Shown here one piece after another: positions 32,302 to 44,668 of a DNA stretch of 64,000 nucleotides. The position numbers were made by a program, and so were the translations under genes. The DNA is from Phaffia rhodozyma. Lineage: Eukaryota; Basidiomycota; Tremellomycetes; Cystofilobasidiales; Mrakiaceae. The stretch spans positions 496,001 to 560,000 of the forward strand of contig JACGZH010000005.1 in the NCBI GenBank assembly GCA_014706385.1. Reading direction: 5' to 3'. Position 1 is the first letter of the stretch, and each line of letters begins with the position of its first letter. A model generated the notes under the pieces. It saw only the letters and a list, made by a program, of their open reading frames with translations. It did no database searches and had not been told where the DNA came from.

Positions 32302-35300
32302 ATGGCAGAAGATCAATCCGATATGGGGAGCTTGCTCTCTTCTCATTCACTTGTCCCTCAGCCAGACACAATGACTAGTAAAGTCTCGCCTCCTTTCTCT
32401 TTCTCTTGCCTATCTTCCAACTAATCTCTGTGTTCTATCCCGTCTGTTCGTCTTCATGCACATCTCTGCCGATCGCGCTACGTTCATATCACAGAGCTCA
32501 TCAAAAGACTTCGAGCGATGATTCTTAAGCTGTTACCTGTTGAAGTCGAGTTGGATGCAAGTTCCCGTTCACTTTAGTTTGCCCGTTATATTTGATCAAA
32601 CGATCGATCTCTCTAATTCTGTTTGCTCTTTCCTTCTCGCGCACGCGCGCTCTCTCTCTCTCGTTCTCTGGGTCTTTGTTTATTTCCCACATAATGCAGC
32701 TCATCTCTGCGGCCACATCACCAATAATCACGCCCCAAGTCATCATATCGTTCACCAGAGCAGGAGGAGATTACGCGAACGCCGTCCCGTTCTGTCTGCT
32801 CGCTTCGAGGCGTGCGTTCCTTCACGATTCTAAAAAGTTTCCGACGGACTATGACGAGAACATTGGGAGAGCGTTGGCTTGTGAGGTCTTGGCAAGAAGG
32901 ATCGTTCATGCGTTGCCCATGGAGACTTTACAGACCGTCATGTCGTCAGTCTTCTCATCTTCTTCCTTTTCCTTTCGGTGAACGCGCGTCTGATTGCAGA
33001 CCTTGGTGGTCCCTTTCTTTTTGGGTTTGCGCTCTCTCTCCGGTGTCTGCGACAAAAGTACTCGATACCGTTATCGAGAGGATGACGGTGATCGATCCGC
33101 ACCGACATCCGCGCTGGAAGCAGCTATAGATGGCCATGCCATCCAATTCTTGAGTTCGACAGAAGCTCAACATGTGGTGACTTCTCTTTGGAACGGAGAG
33201 TGGATCCAGCAGAACAATGAAGGTTTGTCTCTATATCCCGTCCTGTCATTTTTACTACTCTCTCTTGTTCTTTGCTTGTGCTCCGTTCTTTCTCCATTTC
33301 TTCCTTAATCAGCCCAGAGAACACAAATTGTCCATCTAACAAGAGCCTTTTTTTGCCCATCTTAGCGGATGACATTGATTACATCCGATACGACGCCAGC
33401 AAGATACATACCTTTTGGGGACATGTCAACCCACAGCGACTTGGTGTTCCAAGATACCAGAACATCTTCCGTCAGATCGTCTGGATCACCTTCCTCGTCG
33501 TGTATTCACAGGCTGTAGCCAGTCCTCTCTGGAGATCGGATCCATTGAACAGTGTACGTATTTCCTTATTTTGTTCTCGGCGCAAGTTCTTTATTGATCT
33601 ATAACAGGCTGACCCGATTTTCATTCCTCCCCCCTCTCTCTCTCCTGTCTCTTCGATATCAAAGCTTGATCAATGGGAATATGTTCTCTACCTTTTTGCG
33701 TTCTCTCAGATGCTCGAAGAATGCGTCAAGCTTGTTAAATCCATCAGACTCTCCTCCTCCTTGTTCTCTGCCGTTGACTTTTGGACGGTCGTCACCGTTA
33801 CTACCGATGTCCTCTTGTTGTCCGCTCTTGGTCTCCGAATTGAGGGAATCTGTAATAAAGATACTGTTTGTATACATTCCTTACTCCTCCTTGCTCTCCC
33901 ATTCCCTTTATTGTCCTTTTTGATTCCTTCAAGATGCTCAACAAATAATCCTCTCGTCTCACGGCTCTATCCAAACAGGATCTATCCATGCAACTCCGCA
34001 TGAAGTCGTTCCAGGTCCTCGCTTGCGTCGGTTAGTCTCTATCTTGATTTCTGAGGGAAGGAAGTAAGTCTAGCTTTGAAAAAGTATGCTAACTCCTTTC
34101 GTTATTGCTCCTTGGAAACCATCAGCTCCACTTCTGTGGATCAGATTAATCACCGTGTTTGAGCTGTACAGAGTCGTCGGAACGATGCAGATTATCGTTT
34201 CTCGAATGCTTAGAGAAAGTGCCATCTTTTTCATCCTACTCGGCAGTCAGTCATCCGTCGTTCTCCTTTCTTCTTGAGAGATCAAAAACGACTCATGTCA
34301 CTGCGTCTCACCCTTTATCTTTAGTCATGGCACTCGGCTTCATCCAGAGTCTCCTTGCCTTGGACGCCGCTGACTCCAAAATCGACAGTTTCTGGGCGAT
34401 TATCAATCTTCTCATCCAAGCCCTGTTGGGTTCTCCTGGGTTTGACCAATATGAAGAAGGCTTCAGTCCTCCGTTCGGAATGGTCATCTACTACTTCTGG
34501 AGTTTCCTCACGCTGTTGATCCTGTTGAATATCTTGATCGCCTTGTTCGGTTCGTCTTGGTTCTTTCTCGATTAAAAAAAACTTGACAAAAGAGAGAACG
34601 CTCTGGACTCACTCGAGGTTTAACAACGATGCTCCCGTCTTCCTTCTACAGGGACGGCATACTCTGATATCAGCGAAAACGCTATGAACGAGTACCTATG
34701 CGCCTACTCATACAAGACTATCTCGATGATTCGAGGTCAGTGTCCTGGGTTGTTTCTTCCCTTTTCCCTTCACGACCGATGTTCATATCATTCATGTGCT
34801 CATTTAATTTTCTCTAGCCCCGGATTCTTTTGTTTATCCCTCGCCTTTTAACATTGTCGAGTTCTTCTTTATCGCCCCTATAGAGTACGTCCTCGAGAAT
34901 GAATGCTCTCAATCTACTATTTGGGATACGAGGATGTAGAGCTTAAATTTGCTGTCTTATCCTCTTTGAACAACAGGTGGTTCGTCTCGAAAAAGACGTA
35001 TGAAAAGATCAACCTGTGGATCATGAGGTTCCTGTTCTTCATCCCCTTGACCGTCATCGCAGTGTACGAGTCTCAGATTGCACCATCTAAACGGTTTGCT
35101 GCGATGTTCCCGGAGAACGATGTGGATGGAGACAGTAAGTTATCTTCTTGGTGCTTCGATCCATCGTGGTTCTCTGACAGAAACGTGACTATTTGTACTG
35201 ATCCATTTTGTGAATATAAATAAACAGTTACCTCAGCTATGGAAGATCCTGAAGACGAAGAGGACGGAACGAAAATCTCTGCCTGGTCGTTTGAAGAGTT

Positions 35301-35513
35301 GACAGAAAATTTCCCGAATACTACCCTTGGAGATCAAGCTACGATCGTGAACCATATCGTACGTATCTCTGCCCTCTGAATCCGTCCATTATATCTGTTT
35401 TTTTTCTGAACAGGGAGTTTCTTGTTTTTGTCCATGTATGCTCGAGCGAATAGGTTCAACTCGAGAGCAGAATGAAAAAGATGGAGAAGCTACTAGAGTC
35501 CCAATCAAAATGA
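32302..35513 (+). CDS. YVC1: TRP-type vacuolar cation channel (Yvc1)
   Basis: The ATG at 32302 starts MAEDQSDMGSLLSSHSLVPQ. Family segments follow in order: LIKRLRAMILKLLPVEVELD, ITPQVIISFTRAGGDYANAV, YDENIGRALACEVLARRIVH, LGVPRYQNIFRQIVWITFLV, SQMLEECVKLVKSIRLSSSL, LWIRLITVFELYRVVGTMQI, LLIQALLGSPGFDQYEEGFS (pore region), LLILLNILIALFGTAYSDIS, INLWIMRFLFFIPLTVIAVY and an acidic EDPEDEEDGT stretch. The gene ends in a coiled coil (VQLESRMKKMEKLLESQSK) with TGA at 35511-35513. At least six membrane segments are visible. Yvc1 releases calcium from the vacuole in response to stretch, osmotic shock and cytosolic calcium; acidic residues near its C-terminus take part in calcium gating in budding yeast. 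More than ten introns are present. The second one appears to be GC-AG. Confidence 0.92.
32557..32699 (+). other. Probable GC-AG intron in the Yvc1 gene
   Basis: The intron starts with GCAAGT, the standard GC-AG donor, right after codons for VEVELD and ends ATGCAG before LISAATSP. This is the only join seen that keeps the frame through the conserved PVEVELD...ITPQVI segment; the GT donor one codon later gives a frameshift. Confidence 0.65.
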
Positions 35514-36009
35514 TCAACCTGAGAGGATCCATCTTCTTTTATCTCTTATCTCTTTCTCTACCTTTTTTCTTCCTTCCTTCCCTTCCTATTTCTTGCCCTT
35601 TTCTCAATACACGAACATATCTGTGATGCTTATTTTCTTGTATCACTCGTGCCATCCGTGATTTGGCTGAATTGACCATGCCGACAAGGCGATTAGAGTT
35701 TAAATAAGGAGAAGACTTCTGCTAATTGATCAAACTGACAGGTTTTTCTCCCAACTTTTCTTAATTTCCCGATTGTGCCTTGATTTACCCCTGATATGAT
35801 CAAAAAGTTCATCCCCGATTGGATTTTATACCTTCTTGCGCTTTTCTTCTTTTTATCAACTCTTCCTTCTCCCTCTAACTCACCACCTCTCATTTCTGGC
35901 GTTGCGTTTTCCAACATCCGATAGAAGAAAGATCCCTCGTTGTATCAGCTTACCGTGGAGCTAACTGTCTGGCCATCTTATCACACAACTTGGATTTCTT
36001 GTCATCGTC
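35514..36009. other. Intergenic region, 496 bp
   Basis: It contains the 3' UTR of the Yvc1 gene and the promoter of the coiled-coil gene, with several T/C-rich tracts (35540-35610, 35830-35890). No gene is seen. Confidence 0.6.
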
Positions 36010-39000
36010 ATGAGCAGCGACTCGCATATTACGGAAGATTCAACGAAGGACACCTCGTACGTGGAAATCATACTTTGCCCTCATTCTTCCTGACATTCTG
36101 TAGACTGATGCCATCTTATCTGCTCGATGCATACACAAAGAGAACTGACCATTGACCAGAGATCCCAACCTACATTCGTGTCTGACCCTGTTCAGCCTCC
36201 GCCCAGACCAGGTGGTTCTCTTGATGTCCGAGATGAAGTTTCCACCACCTTCAAGTTCTCGGTACCTAAACCTAAATCTTCCCCTTCCCCTTCAAATACC
36301 TCATCCTACCCAAACAACAGATTTAAACCCTCAAAGCTGATGGGCTCTAGATTTCAGGTCTCGGAGCCTAGAGCATTTTTTCCTATTAGTGCGAAGGTGA
36401 CCGGTGGGAAGGTACCTGTGGACACGACTGGAGTAGGGATTCAGCGATCGACGATCCATTCGGCACAAGTCGATGGGGTAGGTCGATGGTCACCTAGCCA
36501 AGATATCAATACCTTTGCAAAGAGTAGGCGTCAGCGACTCTTTTTGCAACAACCGGGTAGGTCTTGTTTCTATCCTTTTTCAATTCTAAGGCGCATATAC
36601 TCGTCCTCGATTAGGTTTGAGAGCGCATTTACTCATCTCTTTCTCTAAGAAACCCTCTTTCCTCTGTATCTGATCACCGTTCGCGCGCTCATCTCAAAGT
36701 GGGGAGTCCTTCCGAGTTGAAAACTCCGGGAGAACGACGATCAAGTTCTCATCCCTTAGAAGGAAACCAGGATCTCACGAAAGCAGTGAACGAGCTCAAG
36801 AGGATGATGGGTCCTGAAGCTGAAAGCTCTTCAAGCGATCAGATGTCTTCGCCTCTGAATCAGCCGTCTCAAAACTCAAAAGCTTCAGCGGCCAGACACC
36901 CCAACACTCGAGCATCAGACGGGTCTCCTTTGGACAAGGCTTCACCGGGAGTCATCACTCAGGCAGGCGACCCGGTGTGGGAAGATACTGAGGGTTATGC
37001 TAATGATAGGGTCCTAGATCCACCCGTTAGTCGTCACACCGCCCTCTCTGGGGAGGTCGACCGGGGTGGACACTTTCCTACTGTGCCTATTCAGCTTGAT
37101 TCAGCCCTCGAGTCCCAGCGACCGGCCCTCCCTCTCTCTCGATCTGGCAGCCTTCCTACCAAAGAAACTCATCGACACCATTCTCTTCATGAAGATGACC
37201 TATCTAGATTCTTGCCGAAGCAGCCTCAAGCAAGATTTAAGCATGATCAAGTACGTGATGACGATTATGGTCGTGGAGATGATGACAACTACCAAGGACA
37301 TCGATCGGACCAACCGCCTCGACCGATCAAGAAGCGCTCTAGAGCACAGGAAACCGGCGATAGAGAAGAATCTGATCAAAGAGTAATCCCGGAACAGCAC
37401 CCGTCCGAGTTGGTCTCTTCAATCGTCAAGATTCAGAAAGAATTGAGAGACAAGAGCGCTTTGTTGGATAAGCAGGTATGGTCCTTCGGCTCATCTTATC
37501 TTTGATCTTTGATGCGACTCATCGCATATACTCTTGTATCTTTGTTGGGCGCCTTTCGGAATGGTAACCTAGCAACGAGAGATCGAACATCTGAAGCAAG
37601 GTATCGATGCGAAGGACAAGAAGATGCTACTCGTGCGGGCATACGTGAAAGATATCAAGTCAAAGTATGTGTTGAGCTATGCGACCGTTTAGATTATCAA
37701 GAGCTCACAGATGGGTTCATCGCTCATGCTATATAGGAGCGATCATAACGAGAAGATAACGTAAGTCTTCGAGTAAAGCTCAAACTGATGCCACGAACAT
37801 CTGATTTACTATCTATTGTTCTTGTCGATCAAGTCAATCTTTGCAAGACGAAGTAAACAGAAGGCAGCAGGACTTGAAGACTGAACAATCAGAGCTCTGG
37901 GACAAATTCATCAGTCTGAAGAACCAGTCTCAGGTCTGTAAAGACGGTCGGTGGATCCTGTTGAATATTGCTCGCCTGACTATGTGACACTGCCTAAAAT
38001 CAATTTTGTGCAAACACACGCTTCAGATACAATTGGGCTACTGGGTTCCGATGCATCCTGGGTTTCCCAACACCGGGTGGCGATCGAGCAAGCCCAAGAG
38101 AAGCTCGAGACGATCACGGAAAATCAAAGACAAGTAATCACGCTTCTCAAAGACGAACTTAGAGAAGCCACAGGACAGCTTGCAGAGAAGACATGTAGGA
38201 TATCTGATCTCGAAGCGCTCGACGAGAGAAGGTTGCTTGAAGTTAATCAGAAAAGTTAGCCGCAGAGATTTCATTCATCTCTTTCCTCCGAGGCATTGCG
38301 CGCCGCACTAGACTAACATATCTTTTCTTAGATGAACGGATTCAAACCTTGGAGTACAAAACATTTCCCATCCGGCTCAGAGCGAAGGGGGAATACTGAA
38401 CAAAATTTTATCTTCAAACAGGACGACTCGAGAAGAGATGAAGAAAGAAATAACTCAAACAAACAAGGATTTGGGACAAGTGGAAGTTCTTAATAATCAG
38501 TGAGTGACAAGCTTCTAATATTCTCAGTCCTCGCTAAGACTGATCTTGTATCGATTCTGTAGACTTGGCTCTGTTCGAAAGTCTCTTGAGGAAGCGCAGC
38601 GTTGTTTAGAGTTGAAGGAGATAGACATTCAGCTCCTTCAGACCAAATTGACGGAATTTACAACCCCTGAAGATTTTGCTATACTAAAGGATGAGCTCTC
38701 TCTCACACAGACGTATTTGCAGGATAAAGATGCTGCCTTGGTCACACTATCGGCGGAGATTTCGAATCTGAAGGAAAAAGAAGCCATCTATCAAAGCAGG
38801 TCAGTTGAAGCATCATACTCTTTATTCGATGCTTCAGACTAGTCTTCCATATGTACAACCTCATACTTGTCTATGCGCATCTCACAGCCTCAACACAGCG
38901 ATTTCCGAGAAAGAAGAGGCGCTCTCGCGGGTGGAAGGTGCTGGCTTACAACACCAAGCACTTCGCTGCCAATTGACAGATCTGCAAGCCCAGCTCGTGT

Positions 39001-41221
39001 CTGGTATTGCCTTGAGGACTGCACAGCAAGTTTCTTACGACGAAGCCAAGGAGATGTCTGAGAAGAATAATCAAGAACTACGATTAAAGGTCAACCAAGC
39101 TGAGGAGCTGTAAGTTTCCCGATCATGATAAAACTATTTCATCAATTGTGCTGTGATGTTAAATATATCGATTCTGGATGCAGTATATCATCCCTTCAAC
39201 ATCAGATGGACGTGAGTATCATTCATGTGCAACATAGGCGTAGACATAACTAAAAGACAATCGCTTTAACAGACCATAAAGAATGATCAACATGCTGCCC
39301 GGTCCCGGCTTGAGGTGATGTGAAGTCCAATATATCATATAGTTCCATATAAGCTGATTATTTCGTTTTGTTTCAACCGTGTATCTCAGGTAGAGCACAG
39401 AGAAGCTATACAGAGCGTCCGAGCAGAACATGAGAGTCTTCGTTCTCAAAAGCGTACTTTGGAGGAAACTCTGCACAAACAAACTGAAGATGTAGGCGCT
39501 TCATTGTTGATTCTAGGCTGCTGGGCTAATCGAATGACTCTCGATCGATTATGATTACAGGCTTTTAAACAGATCGAGAGCATGAGTTCTCAAATTCTCT
39601 CCTTAAATGAGAGCAACAAGTCGGAGTTAGCCGAAGTAGGTTTTTTCAATAGTTCAGCTTGTCTCAAGTCTCACACCTGATAGTCATTCTTGGATGGTTT
39701 AGGAGAGGATTCAACTTCTTGAGACCCAAATGCTAGCCAAAGATAAAGAACTCAAGGATATGAGTGCTCAGCTTAACAGTACTAGAGGCTGCCTCGATGA
39801 ACTCAATGAGAGCGTCTCTACCAACCAACAGCTCCAGACCACCGCCGAAGCTGACGTCAAGTCTCTTAAAGAACAAATTACAGGGTTGCGCAAGTCGAAG
39901 GCAATGCTGTCTAGCGAGATCGATGAGGTGAAAGATAAAAATTCGTCACTTCAGCAACGATTGGGAGAGTCAGAACAGAAGCGGAAGTCTCTTCCTGACC
40001 GACTTAAGGCCAGAGGCGCTTTAGGCGTGGAGAGATTAGATGCCGAGGAAACTAAACTTGTTCAAGTGTACGCCCCGTTTTCATCATATATTGTTATAAC
40101 AAGGCGTAACTGACAGAGCATGTCCTACTCAAACGATTTTAGTATTACTCGTGTCACTGAAGGTATGCTCCTCTCCCCCGATTTGTAGATGTTCTTAATC
40201 TGATTTTCTGAATACTATAGGCACAACAGAGAAGCGTATAGTAGATCTGGAAAACTCGGTCAAACGTGTGAGTACTGGGCTATCTCCAGAGTCGAAACTT
40301 GGTTATATTGTTTTCTTCTAATTGGTCTATCGTTTGAGTTTGCAGAGTGAAAATCATGCGAAGGATCTTGAGAAACGACGCATGGAGCTCGAGATCGAAT
40401 TGAAGGATCTGAAGTTTCAGTACGCCTTACCCAGCTAATTGTTTTTCGATATCGATCATAAGTTGACTAGAAAACTGTTGTGTTTAGAAATCGCTCCCTT
40501 CTAGCGACAAAGCCCCGAAGCTTGGTGGATCCTATCGTTTTCCAACAGATGTCTTCTAATAATGGTTCCAGCTCTGATTCTTGGGAAGGCACTAGCTTGG
40601 AAGTAGATGTTTGTCTTGCGCGCCTCCCTTTATACATCAAATCTGTGCGTTTCAACAGGCTAAGAGAGTTGGTTTGATGACAGGTACTCGTAAAATCTCA
40701 TCAAGACGAATCTACGGAGCATCACATTCTCACCGAAGCCTACTCGAAGGCTGATGGACGAGCTATTCAACCGATCTGTCAGATGCTCCCTCCTCCAGCA
40801 CCAAATTTTAAGCGACTATCTGACCTGTACGCCCAACGCACCATATAATTGAACCATTAGATCCTTAACTGATGTGAATTTACGCTCTGATACCTAACAT
40901 AGCGAGAACGATGTCGAAGACGATCAGGATGGGATCCAAACACATCACGCTCATTTGTTCCCTGCCTCCGCAGGCAAGAGTCTTGACCTCTTCACCGCTA
41001 CTGATACAAGCCCCTTGGATCGAACGGCCGTCGGTACAGCTGACAACATGCTAACATCCGCCGGCCTTCAGAGTGGAAAGCGGGCAGAGTTAGAAACTAA
41101 CAGAACCTTAGAGAGTCGGCCGAAGCGGGCCAAGGTTAGCCTGTTTTCTTTTTTTTGAAAGCTTGATCCAAAGAAACTCAGGGCAGAACTTCAAATTTGC
41201 ATCAACATCTTGTCAATGTAA
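36010..41221 (+). CDS. Large coiled-coil protein, unrecognised
   Basis: The ATG at 36010 gives MSSDSHITEDSTKDTS, spliced to a Pro/Ser-rich segment (VQPPPRPGGSLDVRDEVSTT, FSVPKPKSSPSPSN). A disordered, charged region up to 37475 ends in HPSELVSSIVKIQKELRDKS, where the coiled coil starts. Many short exons then extend heptad-type sequence: QREIEHLKQGIDAKDKK, RRQQDLKTEQSELWDKF, EQAQEKLETITENQRQVITL, KDELREATGQLAEKT, LEEAQRCLELKEIDIQLLQT, LKEQITGLRKSKAMLSSEID. One exon is only 24 nt (KSDHNEKIT, near 37735). The protein ends with basic RPKRAK and LDPKKLRAELQICINILSM, TAA at 41219-41221. Candidates by shape are spindle-pole, kinetochore or Golgi scaffold proteins, but no family motif decides. A GTAAGA at the stop leaves open a further 3' exon. 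Exon joins in 38300-41100 are only partly resolved. Confidence 0.7.
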
Positions 41222-41631
41222 GACAACCGGTCAACCTGGCCCTGCAACATCTACAGATACCTCGGCCACCTCAACTGTTTGTGTTTATATCCAAATGATG
41301 CGAATCTATTGTCACTTGCTGAGTCGAAGTTTATCAACTTCCATTAGGTCAAAGGCAGAACCAACTATTCTCGTCGCCGAGCTCGATAGGCTCTTTGAGA
41401 TATTTTCTTGTCTTTTTTTCATTTTCTTGAGTCCACCCATAGCTCGTGTCCAGATTTGTGTTATGAAGTCCTCCTCTATACAAGCCACGATATTGATGTT
41501 CTTTCTTTTTTCTCTCTTGAGCAAAACACGCATGGATGACTGCTTCCTGAACGAGTGGGGGTTGATCATTTAATATATTTATATGCCTACATACTACTCT
41601 GTCGTCGATTAGTGTCTATGAATCATCATTT
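41222..41631. other. Intergenic region between convergent genes, 410 bp
   Basis: 3' flanks of the coiled-coil gene (plus) and the rhomboid gene (minus). Contains T-rich tracts. A further 3' exon of the coiled-coil gene cannot be excluded; otherwise nothing is seen. Confidence 0.5.
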
Positions 41632-43746
41632 TCAAACGGCCGGTCGCTTAGCCGGTCGGTTTGAGAGCGTCATCCTTAGCCAGTCCCAAAGGTCGCACTT
41701 TGGAGAAAACATAGACGGAGACCAAAGTTAGAATGGTTCATTATCCAAAGAGCCAGAGGGCTAACGAAACAAGGGGAAAGACAGAGGAGAAAGAATAGAT
41801 AGGAACTAACGCCGTATCGCCAATAGACCGCTCCGAAGATCGCTCCACTCAGATGGGCCACATGGTTAAACATCTTCCACCCTCTGATGAGTCCAAGGAT
41901 ATCGAATCCGATCATGGCTCCGAAACCCCAGGTGATTGGCAGCGAGACGAATGGTAAAAAGATGACTCCAACACTGGCATGGGGGAAAGAAAGCGCGCTA
42001 AGAGCAAAGATGGCGTATAATGCACCGGATGCCCCTAGAGTTGGGACGTTGCCTGTTTGACGGGCTAACGCCAGAAGGGATAAACGGGGGAGAGGTGTAT
42101 GAAGCAGGGCTGATTGTCGGAGGGATGAGAGGAATCGAGGAAGGGTGAACAGGTTGACGTAGAGATGAGAACCTAGCGAGGCAAATATTCCAGCTTTGTA
42201 GAGAAGATATCGGTTCAAAGAGAAAGAACGTTCAGTTCCTTTGAGTTTACATCGTGCTTTTGAAGGAAAGAAAAAGGACTTTACCAGCGACGTAGAAAGC
42301 GGCTAGATGATAAATTGCTGTGGATTCTGCCATCCCAGGGAAGCTCGAGAGCGCATGTCGATCTCCATGCACGAGGAACGCGTAGCATGATGGCACTGTT
42401 GGAAGTAGAAAAGAGATCGAGATTATGGTCTTGCTCGGCCAAATGACAAATCCTTCAGAAAAGAAAAACTCTTACTAAATGACCATAGCGCAAACATGTT
42501 GAACCCAAAGTGCCAAAACTCAGAGTGGCTACAGTTAGAAAGAAACAGGTTCAAGCTCAATCAGTACCACAGCGCTTATGCATAAGAAAGAAGACACTGT
42601 TGAATCAGGCAAGATACGCACGCGAAAGCCGAGGTGAGCAAAGTGTAGCTCTTTCCAGAGGATGGCGTATGCCTGAAAGCTTCCATCATCTTATGTTTGA
42701 GCCTAGGTGACCTAAACCCAAGGAAAATTAAGCCGTTGACTCCGACGACGACGGTAGCGAACCGCTTGGCTTCAGATGTGTTGAGCCAATACTCGGCTAC
42801 GGAGACGTATGTCTGAAGAATGAGTGTCTTGAAGACATCTGGAAAGGAAGCCACTTGGCGTTGGAGTGATTGAACTGTCGATTGAAGGCTCTGTAAGTTT
42901 GTTTGTGCAAAGGAACAGATGGTATTAGCATACAGCAAAGACAGCAAGGGGGTAAGAAAGGCAGAAGAAAACAAACCCTCATGAGTTCCAGCCGTTTTGC
43001 GTCCATCATTTCTTTCTGACTGGGAAGATTTCGTCTCCAAAAAGAGCCAGCTCCGAGTTTTTCTGCCCAAAGATCGGTGTCCGCATTGGTGAGGAGAGCA
43101 GCGCCCACGTAGACACCGCCTACTACTGCGAGTGACCACTGCAATCGGGTTTACAAATCAGGCGACAGGGTGACGATAGCAATGGTTCGATTGATTGGTT
43201 CATCAGTTAGTTTCCTTAATTCTTGCATGCACGTACCGACACGCATAAGAAGTTGTTCTTCTGGTATCGACGAAAACGAGAGAAGGAAAGAGAGCTCACA
43301 ATCAACGGTCGAAAGACGTTTCGGTCTCTGGAGCTTCTCGCGCCTTCTTCGTCAAACCCATCGAATTCATGCTCGGTCAAGAGGCTTCCCTCCCGGGTAT
43401 GACGGCCGCCTCCGTCGATCGCCTCGGCAGCACTGACTCTTGTGGGCGTAATCCTTCCAATAGGAGTTCTATCAGCTGCAGGAGAAGCCCCCACAGAACC
43501 TAAGGGTTGTTGGATCGGGTGTGGTTGACGGGAAGCATACCGGGACGGTTTGAGTGGTCGACTGAGTCTATTGAACAGGGAAGGAGTAAGAGAGAACTGG
43601 CGGATAGCCGGCGGAGGTGGTCGACGAAGGAAGGACTGGAAAGCAGATGAGGAGCAAGAGAGCGAGCCCTTGGTAGCGAGGAGAGACGTTGCTGATCTGG
43701 CCCACATATGGGAGAGAACGAGATGAGTAGAACGAGGTTGTATCAT
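41632..43746 (-). CDS. PCP1: Mitochondrial rhomboid protease (Pcp1/PARL type)
   Basis: The ATG at 43746 opens a basic, Ser/Arg-rich N-terminus (WARSATSLLATKGSLSCSSS) typical of a mitochondrial presequence. Membrane segments follow: WSLAVVGGVYVGAALL, then a helical loop, then RFATVVVGVNGLIFLGF. SHSEFWHFGFNMFALWSF carries the rhomboid HxxxxHxxxN pattern. The catalytic Ser lies in TLGASGALYAIFALSALSFP and the catalytic His in MFNHVAHLSGAIFGAVYWRY. The last exon gives CDLWDWLRMTLSNRPAKRPA, TGA at 41632-41634. Pcp1 cleaves inner-membrane proteins such as the dynamin Mgm1 and cytochrome c peroxidase in yeast and so controls mitochondrial fusion. The layout (extra N-terminal segment plus six-helix core) fits the PARL/Pcp1 subgroup rather than Golgi rhomboids. 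About seven exons. Confidence 0.92.
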
Positions 43747-44668
43747 CGAGAGAGTATGTGAAGGCTAAGGTCAAGACGTTGGGAACGCCCACAAGAATCG
43801 ACACCGAGATGATGAATATATTAGGTAAGCATACGTGGCCTGATTACGTAAGTGATTGAGGTCAGGATTAAGTAAGCAAGAGCTTCTTCTCATCAAGGCA
43901 TGAGATAAGATAAAAATCGAAGAAGCCCAGGTAGTCCTGATTCCTTTCGTTTTCTCCTTCCCATCCAACCGATCTTCACTTGTTCGGATGAATCAAGCTG
44001 ACGTATGTAGAATGAGAGAAGAAACGAACTGAGAGTATAGTTTCTCCCTCGCTCGATGATAGTGGTGCGTTCTGGTGGAACCAAATTGTAGATATTTTGC
44101 TATTTCGTGTTTTCAGAAAGCCTCATAAGCCGAGCCCACGTACTGGTCCTCCTTCGTGATGCACAGAATGGGTATAGTGTAACTGATGATTCATACGAAG
44201 CAGATTAGTCTAGAATAGCTGTGGTTGAACGATAGTGCACCTCCAACAACTGATGCATCAACTATTATCAAACAGCTTCATGCCACCCGATCGCCCAGTC
44301 TCTCATCGACAATTTGTTCTCATCTTTCTCCCGCGACGCTCCTTTGTTCTGAAAGCCAGGGGTAGAGTAAGGCTAAACAACCGAAAGATGGACAGAGGGA
44401 GGTACTGGACGTCAAGATGTGTGGATACAGATTGGTTGGAATCTTCGGTCATAATCGCAGTAAACTCCAGCCAGAGATACAACTATAACGTCCGGATCAA
44501 TTCCGGCCCGGCTCATCCGGCAAGGCAGAACTATATGTTTAGCCCAGCACTTGTATCCCGGACGGACGACTCAGTCACACTTAGACCCATCATCATCCCA
44601 TCATCCCGTTATCCCATCATCCCGTTATCCCATCATCCCGTTATCCCATCATCCTCTCATCTTATTAA
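43747..44668. other. Intergenic region between divergent genes, 922 bp
   Basis: Holds promoters of the rhomboid gene (minus) and the transcription factor gene (plus). A tandem 16-bp repeat lies immediately before the plus-strand start codon. No other gene or RNA was found. Confidence 0.6.
44595..44658. repeat. 16-bp tandem repeat in the 5' leader of the transcription factor gene
   Basis: The unit ATCCCATCATCCCGTT occurs three times exactly (44595, 44611, 44627) and a fourth time degenerate, ending 10 bp before the ATG at 44669. It is C/T-rich on the coding strand. Copy number may vary and influence initiation. Confidence 0.9.
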
